A stretch of DNA of 64,000 nt from Clostridium tyrobutyricum DSM 2637 = ATCC 25755 = JCM 11008. GTDB taxonomy: Bacteria; Bacillota; Clostridia; Clostridiales; Clostridiaceae. The DNA lies in NCBI RefSeq assembly GCF_000359585.1, contig NZ_APMH01000004.1:93358-157357 (forward strand), written 5' to 3'. A program made the translations under genes and the position numbers. The notes under the pieces were generated by a model. The model was given only the letters and a program-made list of their open reading frames with translations, ran no database searches and was not told where the DNA came from. Of this stretch, positions 42,687 to 52,841 are shown one piece after another. The stretch's first letter is position 1. Every line of letters starts with the position of its first letter.

Positions 42687-45600
42687 TCAATTATTAACTG
42701 ATTGTTCTATTTCCTTCCATATTTCCACTGTACTCTTTTTCTCAAAATTATTATACCTACTTCCCTTGATTAAAGTATCAAATTGACATATTGATGAGTA
42801 GAGACAGAAATCACATCCTTTTCTCACATTGTCTTTATAAGGACATACTTCTATATCACCCTCAAGTATTCTTTCACACAGTTCTGCCATGAGTTTTCTG
42901 ACATATTTTCTAAGAATGCTAAATTGGTTCATTGTTGCAACAGAAGATTTACTAGAAGAAATATTTCCATCTTTTTTTAGAGAAGCAGGTATTATATTGG
43001 ATGGTCCACTTATCTCATTATCCATATCTTTTATTATATCAGCATCGTCTAAAAGCAATCCATTCATCCTAAGGCTCTTCATTATATTCTTTTCTATTTC
43101 ATTATAGGTAATATTGCCTTTTCCGTTTACTATAGGATCATCCAGTTTAAAGTATAATATGCCACCTGGAATAGCTGCCTTATTCATTTTAGATTCAAGC
43201 TCATCAAGTATTACATCCAAATATACCAGAAGTTGTATTTGAAGTCCATAGTATAAATCCGAAATATTGAATTCTTTTACTCCAGATTTATAATCTATTA
43301 CTCTAAGATAGCTTATTCCATCCTTTTCCATTATATCTATTCTATCAACTCTTCCTACAAGTTCAATATCTTCACTAGAATGTAACTTTACTGAAATTGG
43401 AGGAAAATCTCCATGATTTCCAAATGACACTTCATAACCTGCAGGATTAAATTTACTCTTCTTTATATGTTCTGTTATAAGCCATACTGCTCTTGTAATT
43501 ACCCTATTTATTCTCCTTGTAACATGTCTGTATCTACTTGAACTATTTAATATGGATTCACCCCTGTTATCCAAAGTAGTTTTAATAATTTCAGATACCT
43601 TTTCACTGCACCACTTTCGGTCTATATCCCTCCACGTTAAATTTTCTTCTCTCAATTTTTTAGAAAATATCTCCAGCATACTGTGCATAAAACTTCCAAG
43701 ATCAGGAGGGCTCAGGTTATATATTTTTCTCTGTTTGGCTTTTAATCCATATTGTACAAAATATGCAAAAGGACACTGTACAAACTTTTCAAGTTTTGAA
43801 ACACTCATATTCATATGCCTTCCGTAAAGTTTCCTAACCTTTGAGGTATCCGTAATTTCAGCTTCATTTGTATAATAGAATCCCTTCAGTACATTATTTA
43901 ATTTTGTGTTCCAATTTTTATTAGTGCTATACCATCTGTATACATCTATCCAGATAGAATTTTCTAATTTTTCACTTGAAATATTTTTAGTAATGTTTTC
44001 TATAAGTCCATTAAATGTACCACTTGGCACGCTTATATTGTTTATATCATTAAATTTTTTCTGATCCATTACATCGCTTTCTTCTATTAGAGCTGGAAAT
44101 AATTTTTTTATTCTGGAAATTATAATAGAAGGTCTTTTAGTCTTTCCATTGTCATCACCCATGGAATAACTAAGCCTAATGTATCTATCCATTATAGTTA
44201 AAGTTGTATACATCAAAAATTGTTCTTCAAAAGCTTTAGTCCTTGCATTTTCAGAAATTTCTATACCTCTCTCTTTTAATTCTTCCCTGTCCGCATCTGT
44301 AATTACCCCATTGGATGGTATGGTAGATGGAAACACTCCATCATTAACACCTATTATATAAAGAGCTCTAACATCATGGCTTCTAATTCTTGTTACATTT
44401 CCAACTAGAACCTGGTCAAGTGCAGGTGGTATTACACCTATTTCATACTCTTTAAATCCTGAAGTCAAAACCTGTGCAAATGTATCCAAACTAAAGCTGT
44501 CCTTACCTATTGTATCTACTATTTGATCAAGTGTATCCACAACTATATCCCATATCTGGCTGTATTCATTTGCTATATCAAGTTTGGATTCCTGCTGAAA
44601 TTTTCCTATAATATTTTCAACTTTTTCAGGTATTTTAATATCACATAGAAATTCATAAAGCCCCCTGCACTTATCCTCTCCATTTTTTCTTCCCTTGATT
44701 GACTGTGACAGTCTTATAATTGGCTCTCTTACCCTATCTCTTATTGAATTTATTTTTTCCACAAACTCTTCCATGTAAGAATTCTCTTTATCCTCATTTA
44801 TACTGTATATGGTTTTGAATTTCCATGGTTCCTCCTTAAGCCAAACAGAACCCTTTATTCCATTTTGGAGAACATAGTTTTCAAGTATATCTATATCCGA
44901 CAGTTCTATATCAAGAAGCCCGGTTTTCAAGTATCTAAACACAGATTCATAAGACCAGTTTTTTGATATTATTTCTACAACAGAAATTATTAGAACTATA
45001 ATTGGATTACTGTCAATACTTCTTCTCTTATCTATAAAGTACGGTATGTCGTATTGATTGAATACTGCCTTTACTATACTTTCATATCCATCAAGATCGC
45101 CGGTTACTACTGCAACATCCTTAAATCTAAACTTCTTGTCTCTGCATATTCTAATTATATCATTGGCAGTGTTGCTTACTTCTGTATACTTGTTCAATGC
45201 CTTAAATATATTTATATTATTGGTATTATATTTATATTCAGCATAAGGATAAGAAAATAAATAATGCTCTAAATGTTGAAGTTCTTTATTATCTTTGAAT
45301 TTATAACATGGGCTGCTATTTAGTACAACTGGTTTTTCATAAGATATATTATTTTTTTCACACAATTCAAGAAGCTTTTTTTCCGTAAGTTTGGTAGGGA
45401 GAAAAAGATCTGTGCCTGTGTTATCATTGAAATCCATACACAATGTGAAATTGACTTTACTGGACTTTCTCATGAGCTTTTCTAAGATTGTATATTCTTG
45501 AGGTGTAAAACTTGAGAATTCATCTACCCATACTTCTGCTCCAGAAAACATCTTAGACTCATCCAACTTTTCAGCAAGCATACTCAACATATCCTCTTCA

Positions 45601-46124
45601 TCTATATATGCCCTGCTCAATCTATCCTGGAACTCTGAAAATATTACTATTATATCTTCCAGTTTACTTCTTAAACTAACATTTTCTATTCCATCTAAAC
45701 TTCCCCTCAATATATCGGCAGTTATATTATATTTTTTCAGTTCCTTTATAGTATTGGACATATTTGATACCAAGCCCTGATTTCGAGAAGTTTTTTTGAA
45801 TACCTTAAGATTATCCCTATTTTCTTCTATTATTTTATATATGAGAATATTTTTTCCCGAATCATTTATATGCCTGTTTATACCTCCGCCTACTTCATCT
45901 AGAATATGATCTGCCATTCTTCTGAAACTCAATACCTGTGCCTTAAGTATTGATCTCTCACCTGCAAATTCTATTAAATTTTTTTCTGATTGAAATGAAA
46001 ACTGCTCTGGTACCAAAAGTATAAGAGAATTAGTAGAATTATCTTCAATCCTTTTCTTTATACTCTGAAGACAATAATGGCTTTTTCCACTTCCCGACTT
46101 GCCATATATGAATTTTACACCCAT
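42687..46124 (-). CDS. addB: ATP-dependent nuclease/helicase subunit B
   Basis: 1145 residues. Walker A GKSGSGKS (8-15) begins the inactivated helicase half, and a RecB-type nuclease lies near the C-terminus (GRVDRIDIMEKDG...RVIDYKSG...LQIQLLVYLD). The iron-sulfur cysteines are CPFAYFVQYG and CDFCLYSSICQFD. With AddA it resects double-strand breaks and recognises Chi. AGGTGG precedes ATG 46124; 35 further codons upstream lack a site. Unusually, addA does not follow; mgtC does. Confidence 0.93.
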   Translation of the reverse strand: MGVKFIYGKSGSGKSHYCLQSIKKRIEDNSTNSLILLVPEQFSFQSEKNLIEFAGERSILKAQVLSFRRMADHILDEVGGGINRHINDSGKNILIYKIIEENRDNLKVFKKTSRNQGLVSNMSNTIKELKKYNITADILRGSLDGIENVSLRSKLEDIIVIFSEFQDRLSRAYIDEEDMLSMLAEKLDESKMFSGAEVWVDEFSSFTPQEYTILEKLMRKSSKVNFTLCMDFNDNTGTDLFLPTKLTEKKLLELCEKNNISYEKPVVLNSSPCYKFKDNKELQHLEHYLFSYPYAEYKYNTNNINIFKALNKYTEVSNTANDIIRICRDKKFRFKDVAVVTGDLDGYESIVKAVFNQYDIPYFIDKRRSIDSNPIIVLIISVVEIISKNWSYESVFRYLKTGLLDIELSDIDILENYVLQNGIKGSVWLKEEPWKFKTIYSINEDKENSYMEEFVEKINSIRDRVREPIIRLSQSIKGRKNGEDKCRGLYEFLCDIKIPEKVENIIGKFQQESKLDIANEYSQIWDIVVDTLDQIVDTIGKDSFSLDTFAQVLTSGFKEYEIGVIPPALDQVLVGNVTRIRSHDVRALYIIGVNDGVFPSTIPSNGVITDADREELKERGIEISENARTKAFEEQFLMYTTLTIMDRYIRLSYSMGDDNGKTKRPSIIISRIKKLFPALIEESDVMDQKKFNDINNISVPSGTFNGLIENITKNISSEKLENSIWIDVYRWYSTNKNWNTKLNNVLKGFYYTNEAEITDTSKVRKLYGRHMNMSVSKLEKFVQCPFAYFVQYGLKAKQRKIYNLSPPDLGSFMHSMLEIFSKKLREENLTWRDIDRKWCSEKVSEIIKTTLDNRGESILNSSSRYRHVTRRINRVITRAVWLITEHIKKSKFNPAGYEVSFGNHGDFPPISVKLHSSEDIELVGRVDRIDIMEKDGISYLRVIDYKSGVKEFNISDLYYGLQIQLLVYLDVILDELESKMNKAAIPGGILYFKLDDPIVNGKGNITYNEIEKNIMKSLRMNGLLLDDADIIKDMDNEISGPSNIIPASLKKDGNISSSKSSVATMNQFSILRKYVRKLMAELCERILEGDIEVCPYKDNVRKGCDFCLYSSICQFDTLIKGSRYNNFEKKSTVEIWKEIEQSVNN

Positions 46125-46202
46125 GGAAACACCACCTCTATTCAATTCATAATTATTCGATGTGCAGATTGCAACTACTAATTTTATATTATATATACAT
46201 AT

Positions 46203-46242
46203 ATTAAATAAAGCCCTGCAAATATGCAAGGCTTTATTTAAT
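46203..46242 (-). terminator. terminator of the polysaccharide deacetylase gene
   Basis: ATTAAATAAAGCC pairs with GGCTTTATTTAAT, starting 14 bases past the stop. Confidence 0.7.
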
Positions 46243-46255
46243 ATATTTTAAAATT

Positions 46256-47110
46256 TTAATTATTGAATAATTTTTTCATTACTTCGTAATCATCTGTAGT
46301 TATAGGTCTAAATTGATATCCCTGATTCTTTAATATCCTAATCACTATAGGAAGTGCTTCCACAGTAGCCTGTTTAGTTGATGCATCATGCATCAGTATA
46401 ACCATTCTTTTTTGTCCTACATCATATTTTTTAAAATTATTTACTAGAACATCTACCTGTGGATACTGATATTCACCATCACCAGTTTCCTCATTCCAGT
46501 CTATATATTTATACCCTGAATTTTCTGCTGCCATCTGATAAGATAATCTATTAAAAGATCCTCCTGGAAATCTTATGAGCTTCTTATCATAATCTCCTAT
46601 TACTGAAGATATTGTATCTTCATTTTTCTTTAGATCATTTAAAAAATTGTCCTGGCTTGAATACAAATATCCATAATCGTGGGAATAAGTATGGTTTCCA
46701 ATAGTATGTCCTTCTGCCTTTTCACGCTTTAACATTTCAGGATTTTGTTTAACCATACTTCCTATTACAAAAAAAGTAGCTTTAATATTATTCTCCTTCA
46801 ATATATCCAATATTTTAGGAGTATTATTGGCACTCGGTCCATCATCAAAAGTTAAATATGCTATTTTAGCATTTGGTGATAACTTTGGTAAATCAGTATT
46901 CTTTACAACATTACTTTGTCCACTTTTGTTGTTGTTCTGTTTCCCCTGAGCTTTAACAGGATCATCCTTACTTGCCGCTATTTCTTTATTGCCAGTAGTA
47001 TTATTGTATTCTGCCAGTTTAACTCCTGCAAAAGATGACATACAAAACAATACAACAAATAAAAAACCAATAGTAAATATAAAGCCATGCTTTCTTCTTT
47101 TTTTCTTCAT
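46256..47110 (-). CDS. polysaccharide deacetylase, membrane-anchored
   Basis: 284 residues: basic N-terminus and membrane anchor (about 9-27), an Asn/Lys-rich linker (about 35-75), then a NodB domain. AYLTFDDGPSANNTP holds the catalytic Asp and metal Asp, HTIGNHTYSHDYG the two metal His, and RFPGGS the Arg. It probably removes N-acetyl groups from peptidoglycan or a cell-surface glycan outside the cell. ATG 47110 gives MKKKRRKHG; the frame to 47143 has no ribosome site. Confidence 0.88.
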   Translation of the reverse strand: MKKKRRKHGFIFTIGFLFVVLFCMSSFAGVKLAEYNNTTGNKEIAASKDDPVKAQGKQNNNKSGQSNVVKNTDLPKLSPNAKIAYLTFDDGPSANNTPKILDILKENNIKATFFVIGSMVKQNPEMLKREKAEGHTIGNHTYSHDYGYLYSSQDNFLNDLKKNEDTISSVIGDYDKKLIRFPGGSFNRLSYQMAAENSGYKYIDWNEETGDGEYQYPQVDVLVNNFKKYDVGQKRMVILMHDASTKQATVEALPIVIRILKNQGYQFRPITTDDYEVMKKLFNN

Positions 47111-47233
47111 AATATATGTTTGTTCCCCCTTGTGCTTGTACATTATATATCCATTTTATCACAATAAACTCTATCAAAATGTACAAATCTACAACAAAAG
47201 GTTACAATTTAGTTACAATTTAGTTACACTTTT

Positions 47234-47602
47234 TTAAGATTCTTTTTTGTATTGGAGAGCTGCCTTTCCTTCGTCACCACTGCTTATTCTTATAATGTTC
47301 TCCACATTATATATAAATATTTTACCATCTCCCATATTCCCTGAATACAATATCTTCTTAGCTGTTTCTACAACAGTTTCTACAGGTATTTCACAAACTA
47401 CAACTTCAACTTTAACTTTAGGGAGTAAGTTTATATCCATAGTCACTCCACGATAATATTCCTTGTGACCTTTTTGCATTCCGCAGCCTAATACATTTGT
47501 TACAGTCATACCTGTTATTCCAATATCACCTAGAGCATTTTTCAATTCCTCAAATTTACCCTGTGAAGTAATAATGTCTATCTTAGTAAACTTTTCAGCC
47601 AT
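47234..47602 (-). CDS. glnK: P-II nitrogen regulatory protein
   Basis: 122 residues. The T-loop GMQKGHKEYYRGV retains the Tyr modified in proteobacteria, and GDGKIFIYNVENIIRIRSGE-type ending (here IRISSGDEG) is the C-loop. It senses 2-oxoglutarate and ATP/ADP and plugs the Amt channel. Upstream, in the same direction, is amt (stop 47685, 82 bases away), the common amt-glnK pair with gene order reversed in transcription: amt first. Confidence 0.92.
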   Translation of the reverse strand: MAEKFTKIDIITSQGKFEELKNALGDIGITGMTVTNVLGCGMQKGHKEYYRGVTMDINLLPKVKVEVVVCEIPVETVVETAKKILYSGNMGDGKIFIYNVENIIRISSGDEGKAALQYKKES

Positions 47603-47684
47603 TTGATTTTCCTCCTCAAATAAACATATTCAATATATAATATATTATGCAGTTATATAAAATTTAATCCAAGTAAAAAATATT

Positions 47685-48914
47685 TTAGCTGTTCATTCCT
47701 CCATAAGCTTCTTCACTATGCTGAGTAACGTCCAAACCTGTCTGTTCATCAAGTTCTGATACTCTTATGCCGCTTACTGCTTTAATTATCTTGATTATTA
47801 TAAATGTAACTACTGCCGAATATACAATAGTTGCCAAGATAGCTGCTATCTGAATTAAAACCAATTTAGGATTTCCATGTATTAAGCCATTTGCGCCTCC
47901 TGAATTTATAGCTTTCCATGCAAATATTCCTGTAGCAATTCCTCCCCAGATTCCCCCAACACCATGGCATCCAAAAGCATCTAGTGCATCATCGTATCCT
48001 AATTTGGATTTCATGAATGTAACTGATGAATAACATATAATTCCACCTATAAATCCAATGAGTATTGAAGCCAATGGACTTACAAATCCTGCTCCAGGTG
48101 TTATAGCTACAAGCCCTGCAACTATTCCACTTGCAACTCCAAGTGAAGTTATTTTCTTTCTATATATATATTCACTTGCACTCCAAGCTATAGCTGAAGC
48201 AGCCGCTGCTGTATTGGTAGTTATAAATGCATTTACAGCTATACCATTTACCCCGAGTGCACTTCCTGCATTAAATCCATACCATCCAAACCATAATAAT
48301 GCCGCACCTAAACAAGTTAATGGAAGATTGCTAGGCTTGCCTATATTTTTTCGTTTTCCAAGTACAAGTGCTACAACAAGTGCAGATACACCAGAACTTA
48401 TGTGAACTACATCTCCACCTGCAAAATCAAGTGCTCCAAGATTTTTAATCCAACCACCTGCTCCCCATACCCAGTGAGCAAGAGGATCATAAACAAATGT
48501 CGTCCAAAGTATAATGAAAACTATCCATGGGATAAACTTCATTCTCTCTGCAATTGCTCCTGATATAAGTGCTGGTGTTATTATTGCAAACATCATTTGA
48601 AACAGCATAAATACTTGCTGAGGTATAGTAGATGAATAATCTCCATTTGGCAAAAATCCTACACCTTTTAGTCCTGCAAAATTAAATCCCCCAATAAATC
48701 CTCCAATATCAGTTCCAAAACTCAATGTATATCCTATGAGTATCCATTGGACAGATATTATTGCTAGTGCTGAATAACTGTGAAGAGTAGTGTTTAATGT
48801 ATTTTTTCCCCTGACCATTCCTGAATAAAATAATGCCAATCCTGGTGTCATTATCATTACTAGTGCTGCACAAATAATTACAAATACTGTATCTACTCCG
48901 CTTATTGCGCTCAT
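47685..48914 (-). CDS. amt: ammonium transporter
   Basis: 409 residues, eleven membrane spans. GLALFYSGMVRGKN, DPLAHWVWGAGGWIKNLGALDFAGGDVVHISSG in short blocks and DDALDAFGCHGVGGIWG with the twin pore His are Amt hallmarks. It admits ammonium under nitrogen limitation. AAGGGAGG precedes ATG 48914. Forms an operon with glnK; a 12-bp dyad lies 43-93 bases upstream. Confidence 0.94.
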   Translation of the reverse strand: MSAISGVDTVFVIICAALVMIMTPGLALFYSGMVRGKNTLNTTLHSYSALAIISVQWILIGYTLSFGTDIGGFIGGFNFAGLKGVGFLPNGDYSSTIPQQVFMLFQMMFAIITPALISGAIAERMKFIPWIVFIILWTTFVYDPLAHWVWGAGGWIKNLGALDFAGGDVVHISSGVSALVVALVLGKRKNIGKPSNLPLTCLGAALLWFGWYGFNAGSALGVNGIAVNAFITTNTAAAASAIAWSASEYIYRKKITSLGVASGIVAGLVAITPGAGFVSPLASILIGFIGGIICYSSVTFMKSKLGYDDALDAFGCHGVGGIWGGIATGIFAWKAINSGGANGLIHGNPKLVLIQIAAILATIVYSAVVTFIIIKIIKAVSGIRVSELDEQTGLDVTQHSEEAYGGMNS

Positions 48915-48956
48915 TAAAAATACCTCCCTTATAAAAATGTAAATATAAATTAATGC

Positions 48957-49007
48957 GTTTTCTAAAGTTTTGTTTACTTAAGTATTTTTTTGTTGACTTT
49001 AGAAAAC
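48957..49007. repeat. 12-bp inverted repeat upstream of amt
   Basis: GTTTTCTAAAGT and ACTTTAGAAAAC are separated by 27 bases. A folded leader or a two-site operator are both possible; it does not match a regulator site I know. Confidence 0.5.
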
Positions 49008-49127
49008 TTATTTATATAATACACATTTTTGAGGAATTTATCAATACTTTTATGAAAACTATATCATTTTTTTAATTTTTGAATGCTTTTATTTATAATT
49101 TAAGATTGATAAATTTTATAATTCCTT

Positions 49128-50552
49128 TTAATTTTTGTTTTCAAATAATTTATCCCAGGCATTTATATAATTTCCCACAGCCCACTGTGCCATAACTGAA
49201 GTTTCTCCATTTTTCAATTTAAAAACAGTCTGAAGTTTTCCAATACCTCTATCATTTAAGGAAAATACTTTTATATCATTCTTAGTTAATATTACAATAA
49301 AGTCTCTATTTGGGGATGTATAGGCATCCAATACATCCGGTATCTTATTCTTTACAACATCAAAACTTGGATATAAATCATCATAGGTCGCAATTTCTTT
49401 ATTAGGTTCAGCATATAAAATATCAAAATCCCCACAACTTATCCTACCTCTAAGTATCCATCTACCGCTCCTCCTGGCCACACCCCAATTAGTTCCAATA
49501 TTATTCAAAGTAATATTTCTTCCTGATTTTCCAATTCTTTTAATGTATACTTCAGCACTTAACCTCAGCATCTCTCCGGATCTTTTATCAAATGCCTTGG
49601 AAAAATCAACTTTATTTCCATCTAAGTTGTCTATTGGAAGAACACTAAAATATCTATTTTTCACTTCTGAATTATCCAATGAAATATATTCATTTCCTAC
49701 AAACATTATTTCACTGCTTGTATTCTCAATATCCCTCACTACAACATTTGACTTATTCGATTTAGAATTGTCCTTAATAAGGGGTGAACCCCAGATTATA
49801 TCTCTCTCATCATTTTCATCATACTTTTTATTTACACCAATTTCCCAAAAGCCACTTTTCCTTGGAACAATTATGTTTTTTCTCTGTTCAATATGATGTA
49901 TTTGATTATAAGAACTACTTATCCAGAGAGTTCTATAATCATACCCTCCTGTATATAAATTTTTGCTTTTAAGCCCCAGCAATAATCCAGATTTGGAGGT
50001 AATATCTCTTTGGTTTTTCGGCACCTCTACTCTAAAATCCTTGCCTCTTATGTTATTCAGTACCGTTTTATTATTTGAACTGCCATCCCTTGTAAAGAAA
50101 AGCGCTAGTCCATCACTGAACTTCATAATTACATCGTTATTAATCTGTATGAAATCGTCAAAAAAATTATTATGTGAAGATACAGTAATTACTTTTACTT
50201 GTTTTTCATCTATGCCCAATAGATCAGGCTCAACTTTAAAATTTTTTTTAAAATACTTTTCACTGTCTACCACTTTTACTTTAAATTCAGGATCTTTACA
50301 AATTAAATTATAGTATTTAACTTCATTTCCATTAAAGCTTATCTTTTTATTTATACTTTTACTTATTTCATCTTGAGACACATCTGAATCCCCTATAACT
50401 AAATACCTGCTTGCAGTCCAAGTTCCTTTAATAGGTAGATCTATAGTTTTCCTAAGTGCTATATGAGGATTTAATGAAGAATTTATATTTTTATAAACTC
50501 CTAAAATCAAAGCTGCCAGTAAAATTACTACTAGAATACTTAGTTTTTTCAA
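49128..50552 (-). CDS. membrane-anchored protein of unknown function, downstream of a two-component system
   Basis: About 474 residues: a single N-terminal anchor or signal (KKLSILVVILLAALILGVY), then a large beta-rich extracytoplasmic part (TWTASRYLVIGDSD, repeated VSV/ITK strands), suggestive of a propeller but without a named family. AAGGTGG lies five bases before TTG 50552, giving MKKLSILVV; the ATG at 50570 has no ribosome site. Third gene after the response regulator and sensor kinase (28 bases), so it probably senses or reacts to the same envelope signal. Confidence 0.65.
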   Translation of the reverse strand: MKKLSILVVILLAALILGVYKNINSSLNPHIALRKTIDLPIKGTWTASRYLVIGDSDVSQDEISKSINKKISFNGNEVKYYNLICKDPEFKVKVVDSEKYFKKNFKVEPDLLGIDEKQVKVITVSSHNNFFDDFIQINNDVIMKFSDGLALFFTRDGSSNNKTVLNNIRGKDFRVEVPKNQRDITSKSGLLLGLKSKNLYTGGYDYRTLWISSSYNQIHHIEQRKNIIVPRKSGFWEIGVNKKYDENDERDIIWGSPLIKDNSKSNKSNVVVRDIENTSSEIMFVGNEYISLDNSEVKNRYFSVLPIDNLDGNKVDFSKAFDKRSGEMLRLSAEVYIKRIGKSGRNITLNNIGTNWGVARRSGRWILRGRISCGDFDILYAEPNKEIATYDDLYPSFDVVKNKIPDVLDAYTSPNRDFIVILTKNDIKVFSLNDRGIGKLQTVFKLKNGETSVMAQWAVGNYINAWDKLFENKN

Positions 50553-50579
50553 AAATACCACCTTTTCCATTGCTTATAT

Positions 50580-51977
50580 TTAATCATCATCTATAGGTAT
50601 AAAAACTTTTACCTCTGTACCCTTTTTATATTCACTGTTTATATAAAGCTTTCCATTATGTAGTTCAACTATTTCCCTGCATATAGAAAGTCCTATTCCA
50701 TTACTGGATTTATCAGTTTTTCCCTTGAAAAATTTTTCAGTGACTCTTGGAAGTTCATCTTTGGGTATACCAATACCATTGTCTTTTACAGTTATAATAA
50801 GATTATTGTATTCCGTTTTAACTGACAACTCCACAATTCCATCTTGAGGTGTGAATTTAAAAGAATTATCAAGAAGGTTTGTCAAAACTTGTTTTATTCT
50901 GTTTTCATCCAACAGAATAGGAGATATACTATATTGAACTTGTACTTTAAAATGAAGTTTTTGACGCTTTGCTCTAAGTGATAACTGTTTATACATGTAT
51001 TTTATAGTACCGTTTATATCTACATAGTCTCTATTCAAAGTTATCTTTCCTGATATGAATTTTGAAAAGTCCAGAAGTTCCTCCACCATATTGGCCAATC
51101 TGTCGCTTTCTTTTTCTATTATTTCAAGACCATCCATTATTTCCTCTTTATCATCCAGATTCCCTGTACGCATAGTAGTTGCCCAGCCTTTTATAGATGT
51201 TAAAGGTGTTCTAAGTTCATGTGATACGGATGCTATAAATTCATTTTTCAATTTTTCATTTTGCAGTATTTTATCTGCCATAAAATTCAATGTATCCAAA
51301 AGGGTACCTATCTCATCATCTCTTTCTTTTTTCACTCTCTCATTGAATCTTCCTTTTGCTATCTTGTTCGCCATATCTGTTACCTGCCTTATAGGCTTGG
51401 TTATAGTATTGGATATGGCAATACTTATAATACCAGTTATCAATATTACAATAAATCCTATAAGTATCAACATAACTGCTATTTTCTTTATTATATGATT
51501 TACACCTGACAGAGAAGTTACAAATCTTATAATACCTTCTGTATTTCCGGATGTTTTAAGAGGGCTGGATACACATAGTAATTTTTCTCCAGTATTTTTA
51601 TCTGTTTCTATTGAAGAGCCCACATCTCCTTTTAATGCCTTATCTATGTCATCACCCTCCATTGTTCCAGGTATATAATTTCCTATGGAATCCATAAGCA
51701 TTTTTCCAGACGGACTTATTATCTGAACTTCTGCAGAAGTATTTTTCCAGAATATATCTGCATTATCCATTATGTTCTTTTTTAAACTAGATGATGATAA
51801 ATAACTATTATAAAAATCTACAGATACTTTGATTTGATTTTTCACCATATTTTCCATATTTATATAATAATACCTGCTTATAGACATTATTAAAAATGTC
51901 TCAAGCACAAATACAGTCATGACAATTATAATAAGATAACTTCCTATCATTCTCTGTTTTATACCATTATTCAACAT
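50580..51977 (-). CDS. sensor histidine kinase
   Basis: 465 residues: TM1 (about 10-32), an outer sensing domain (35-165), TM2 (about 166-190), HAMP (191-243), dimerisation domain with phosphorylated His in SVSHELRTPLTSIKGW, and an ATPase domain with N-box LTNLLDNSFKFTP, G1 VKDNGIGIP and G2 GIGLSICREIVE. WalK/PhoR-like in layout. It starts two bases beyond the response regulator stop, so translation is coupled. Together with the unknown anchored protein it makes a three-gene unit. Confidence 0.9.
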   Translation of the reverse strand: MLNNGIKQRMIGSYLIIIVMTVFVLETFLIMSISRYYYINMENMVKNQIKVSVDFYNSYLSSSSLKKNIMDNADIFWKNTSAEVQIISPSGKMLMDSIGNYIPGTMEGDDIDKALKGDVGSSIETDKNTGEKLLCVSSPLKTSGNTEGIIRFVTSLSGVNHIIKKIAVMLILIGFIVILITGIISIAISNTITKPIRQVTDMANKIAKGRFNERVKKERDDEIGTLLDTLNFMADKILQNEKLKNEFIASVSHELRTPLTSIKGWATTMRTGNLDDKEEIMDGLEIIEKESDRLANMVEELLDFSKFISGKITLNRDYVDINGTIKYMYKQLSLRAKRQKLHFKVQVQYSISPILLDENRIKQVLTNLLDNSFKFTPQDGIVELSVKTEYNNLIITVKDNGIGIPKDELPRVTEKFFKGKTDKSSNGIGLSICREIVELHNGKLYINSEYKKGTEVKVFIPIDDD

Positions 51978-51978
51978 A

Positions 51979-52665
51979 TTAATTCTTTCTCCATCTATAT
52001 CCTACACCCCATACAGTTTCAATAGTTTTAGGATGTGACGACTCCTCCTCTACTTTCTCTCGAAGCCGTCTTATATTTACGTCCACTATTTTAGTATCCC
52101 CAATATAATCATAACCCCATACTAAATTCAAAAGTTCATTACGACTAAGGGCTTTTCCAGGATTATTCATAAATATTTTCATAAGCATGTACTCTTTTGG
52201 TGTCAAATCTATTTCCGCATCATCTTTGTAGACTTTCATGGCTCTATCATCTATTTTATAATTTCCCGATACAATTAAATCACTTCTATTTTCCTGACTG
52301 CCTATCCTTCTCAAAAGGGAATTTACTCTAGCTATTAATTCCAGTGGATTAAATGGTTTTATCATATAATCGTCGGCACCAAATTCCAATCCCATTATTT
52401 TATCCATATCCTGACTTCTTGCCGTCAATATTATTATGCCCATTTGGGGAAATTCACGCCGTAAAATCTCACAGGTTTTAAAACCATCTATTCCTGGAAG
52501 CATTATATCCAGAATAGTTATTATAGGTTTCTCTATCCTTGCATTTTCTATGGCTTTCTCGCCAGATTCCGCTTCGATGACAGTAAAGTTGTTTCTCTTG
52601 AAATTTATTTTTAGGAATCCCCTAATAGACCCTTCATCTTCTACTATAAGAACTTTCTTATTCAT
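51979..52665 (-). CDS. OmpR/PhoB-family response regulator
   Basis: 228 residues. Receiver domain with phosphorylated Asp in ITILDIMLPGIDG, Lys in MIKPFNPLE; winged-helix DNA-binding domain (about 130-228) with TPKEYMLMKIF and VDVNIRRLREKVEE, VGYRWRKN end. ATG 52665 has AGGAGAG eight bases upstream; the frame opening at 52713 is not supported. It is first in the unit and paired with the kinase downstream. The regulon is unknown. Confidence 0.92.
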   Translation of the reverse strand: MNKKVLIVEDEGSIRGFLKINFKRNNFTVIEAESGEKAIENARIEKPIITILDIMLPGIDGFKTCEILRREFPQMGIIILTARSQDMDKIMGLEFGADDYMIKPFNPLELIARVNSLLRRIGSQENRSDLIVSGNYKIDDRAMKVYKDDAEIDLTPKEYMLMKIFMNNPGKALSRNELLNLVWGYDYIGDTKIVDVNIRRLREKVEEESSHPKTIETVWGVGYRWRKN

Positions 52666-52841
52666 AATTAATACTCTCCTCATTCTTGTTATAAATGATC
52701 TAATTTTATTCATTGCTAATAATTATAACATTTTTTAATATCCAATTCATATATTTATATCACCAGCAACTTCATAGGAATAATACTATATAAATCTACA
52801 CAATATATATTATAAAAATATTTTAATATGGAGAAATGAAA

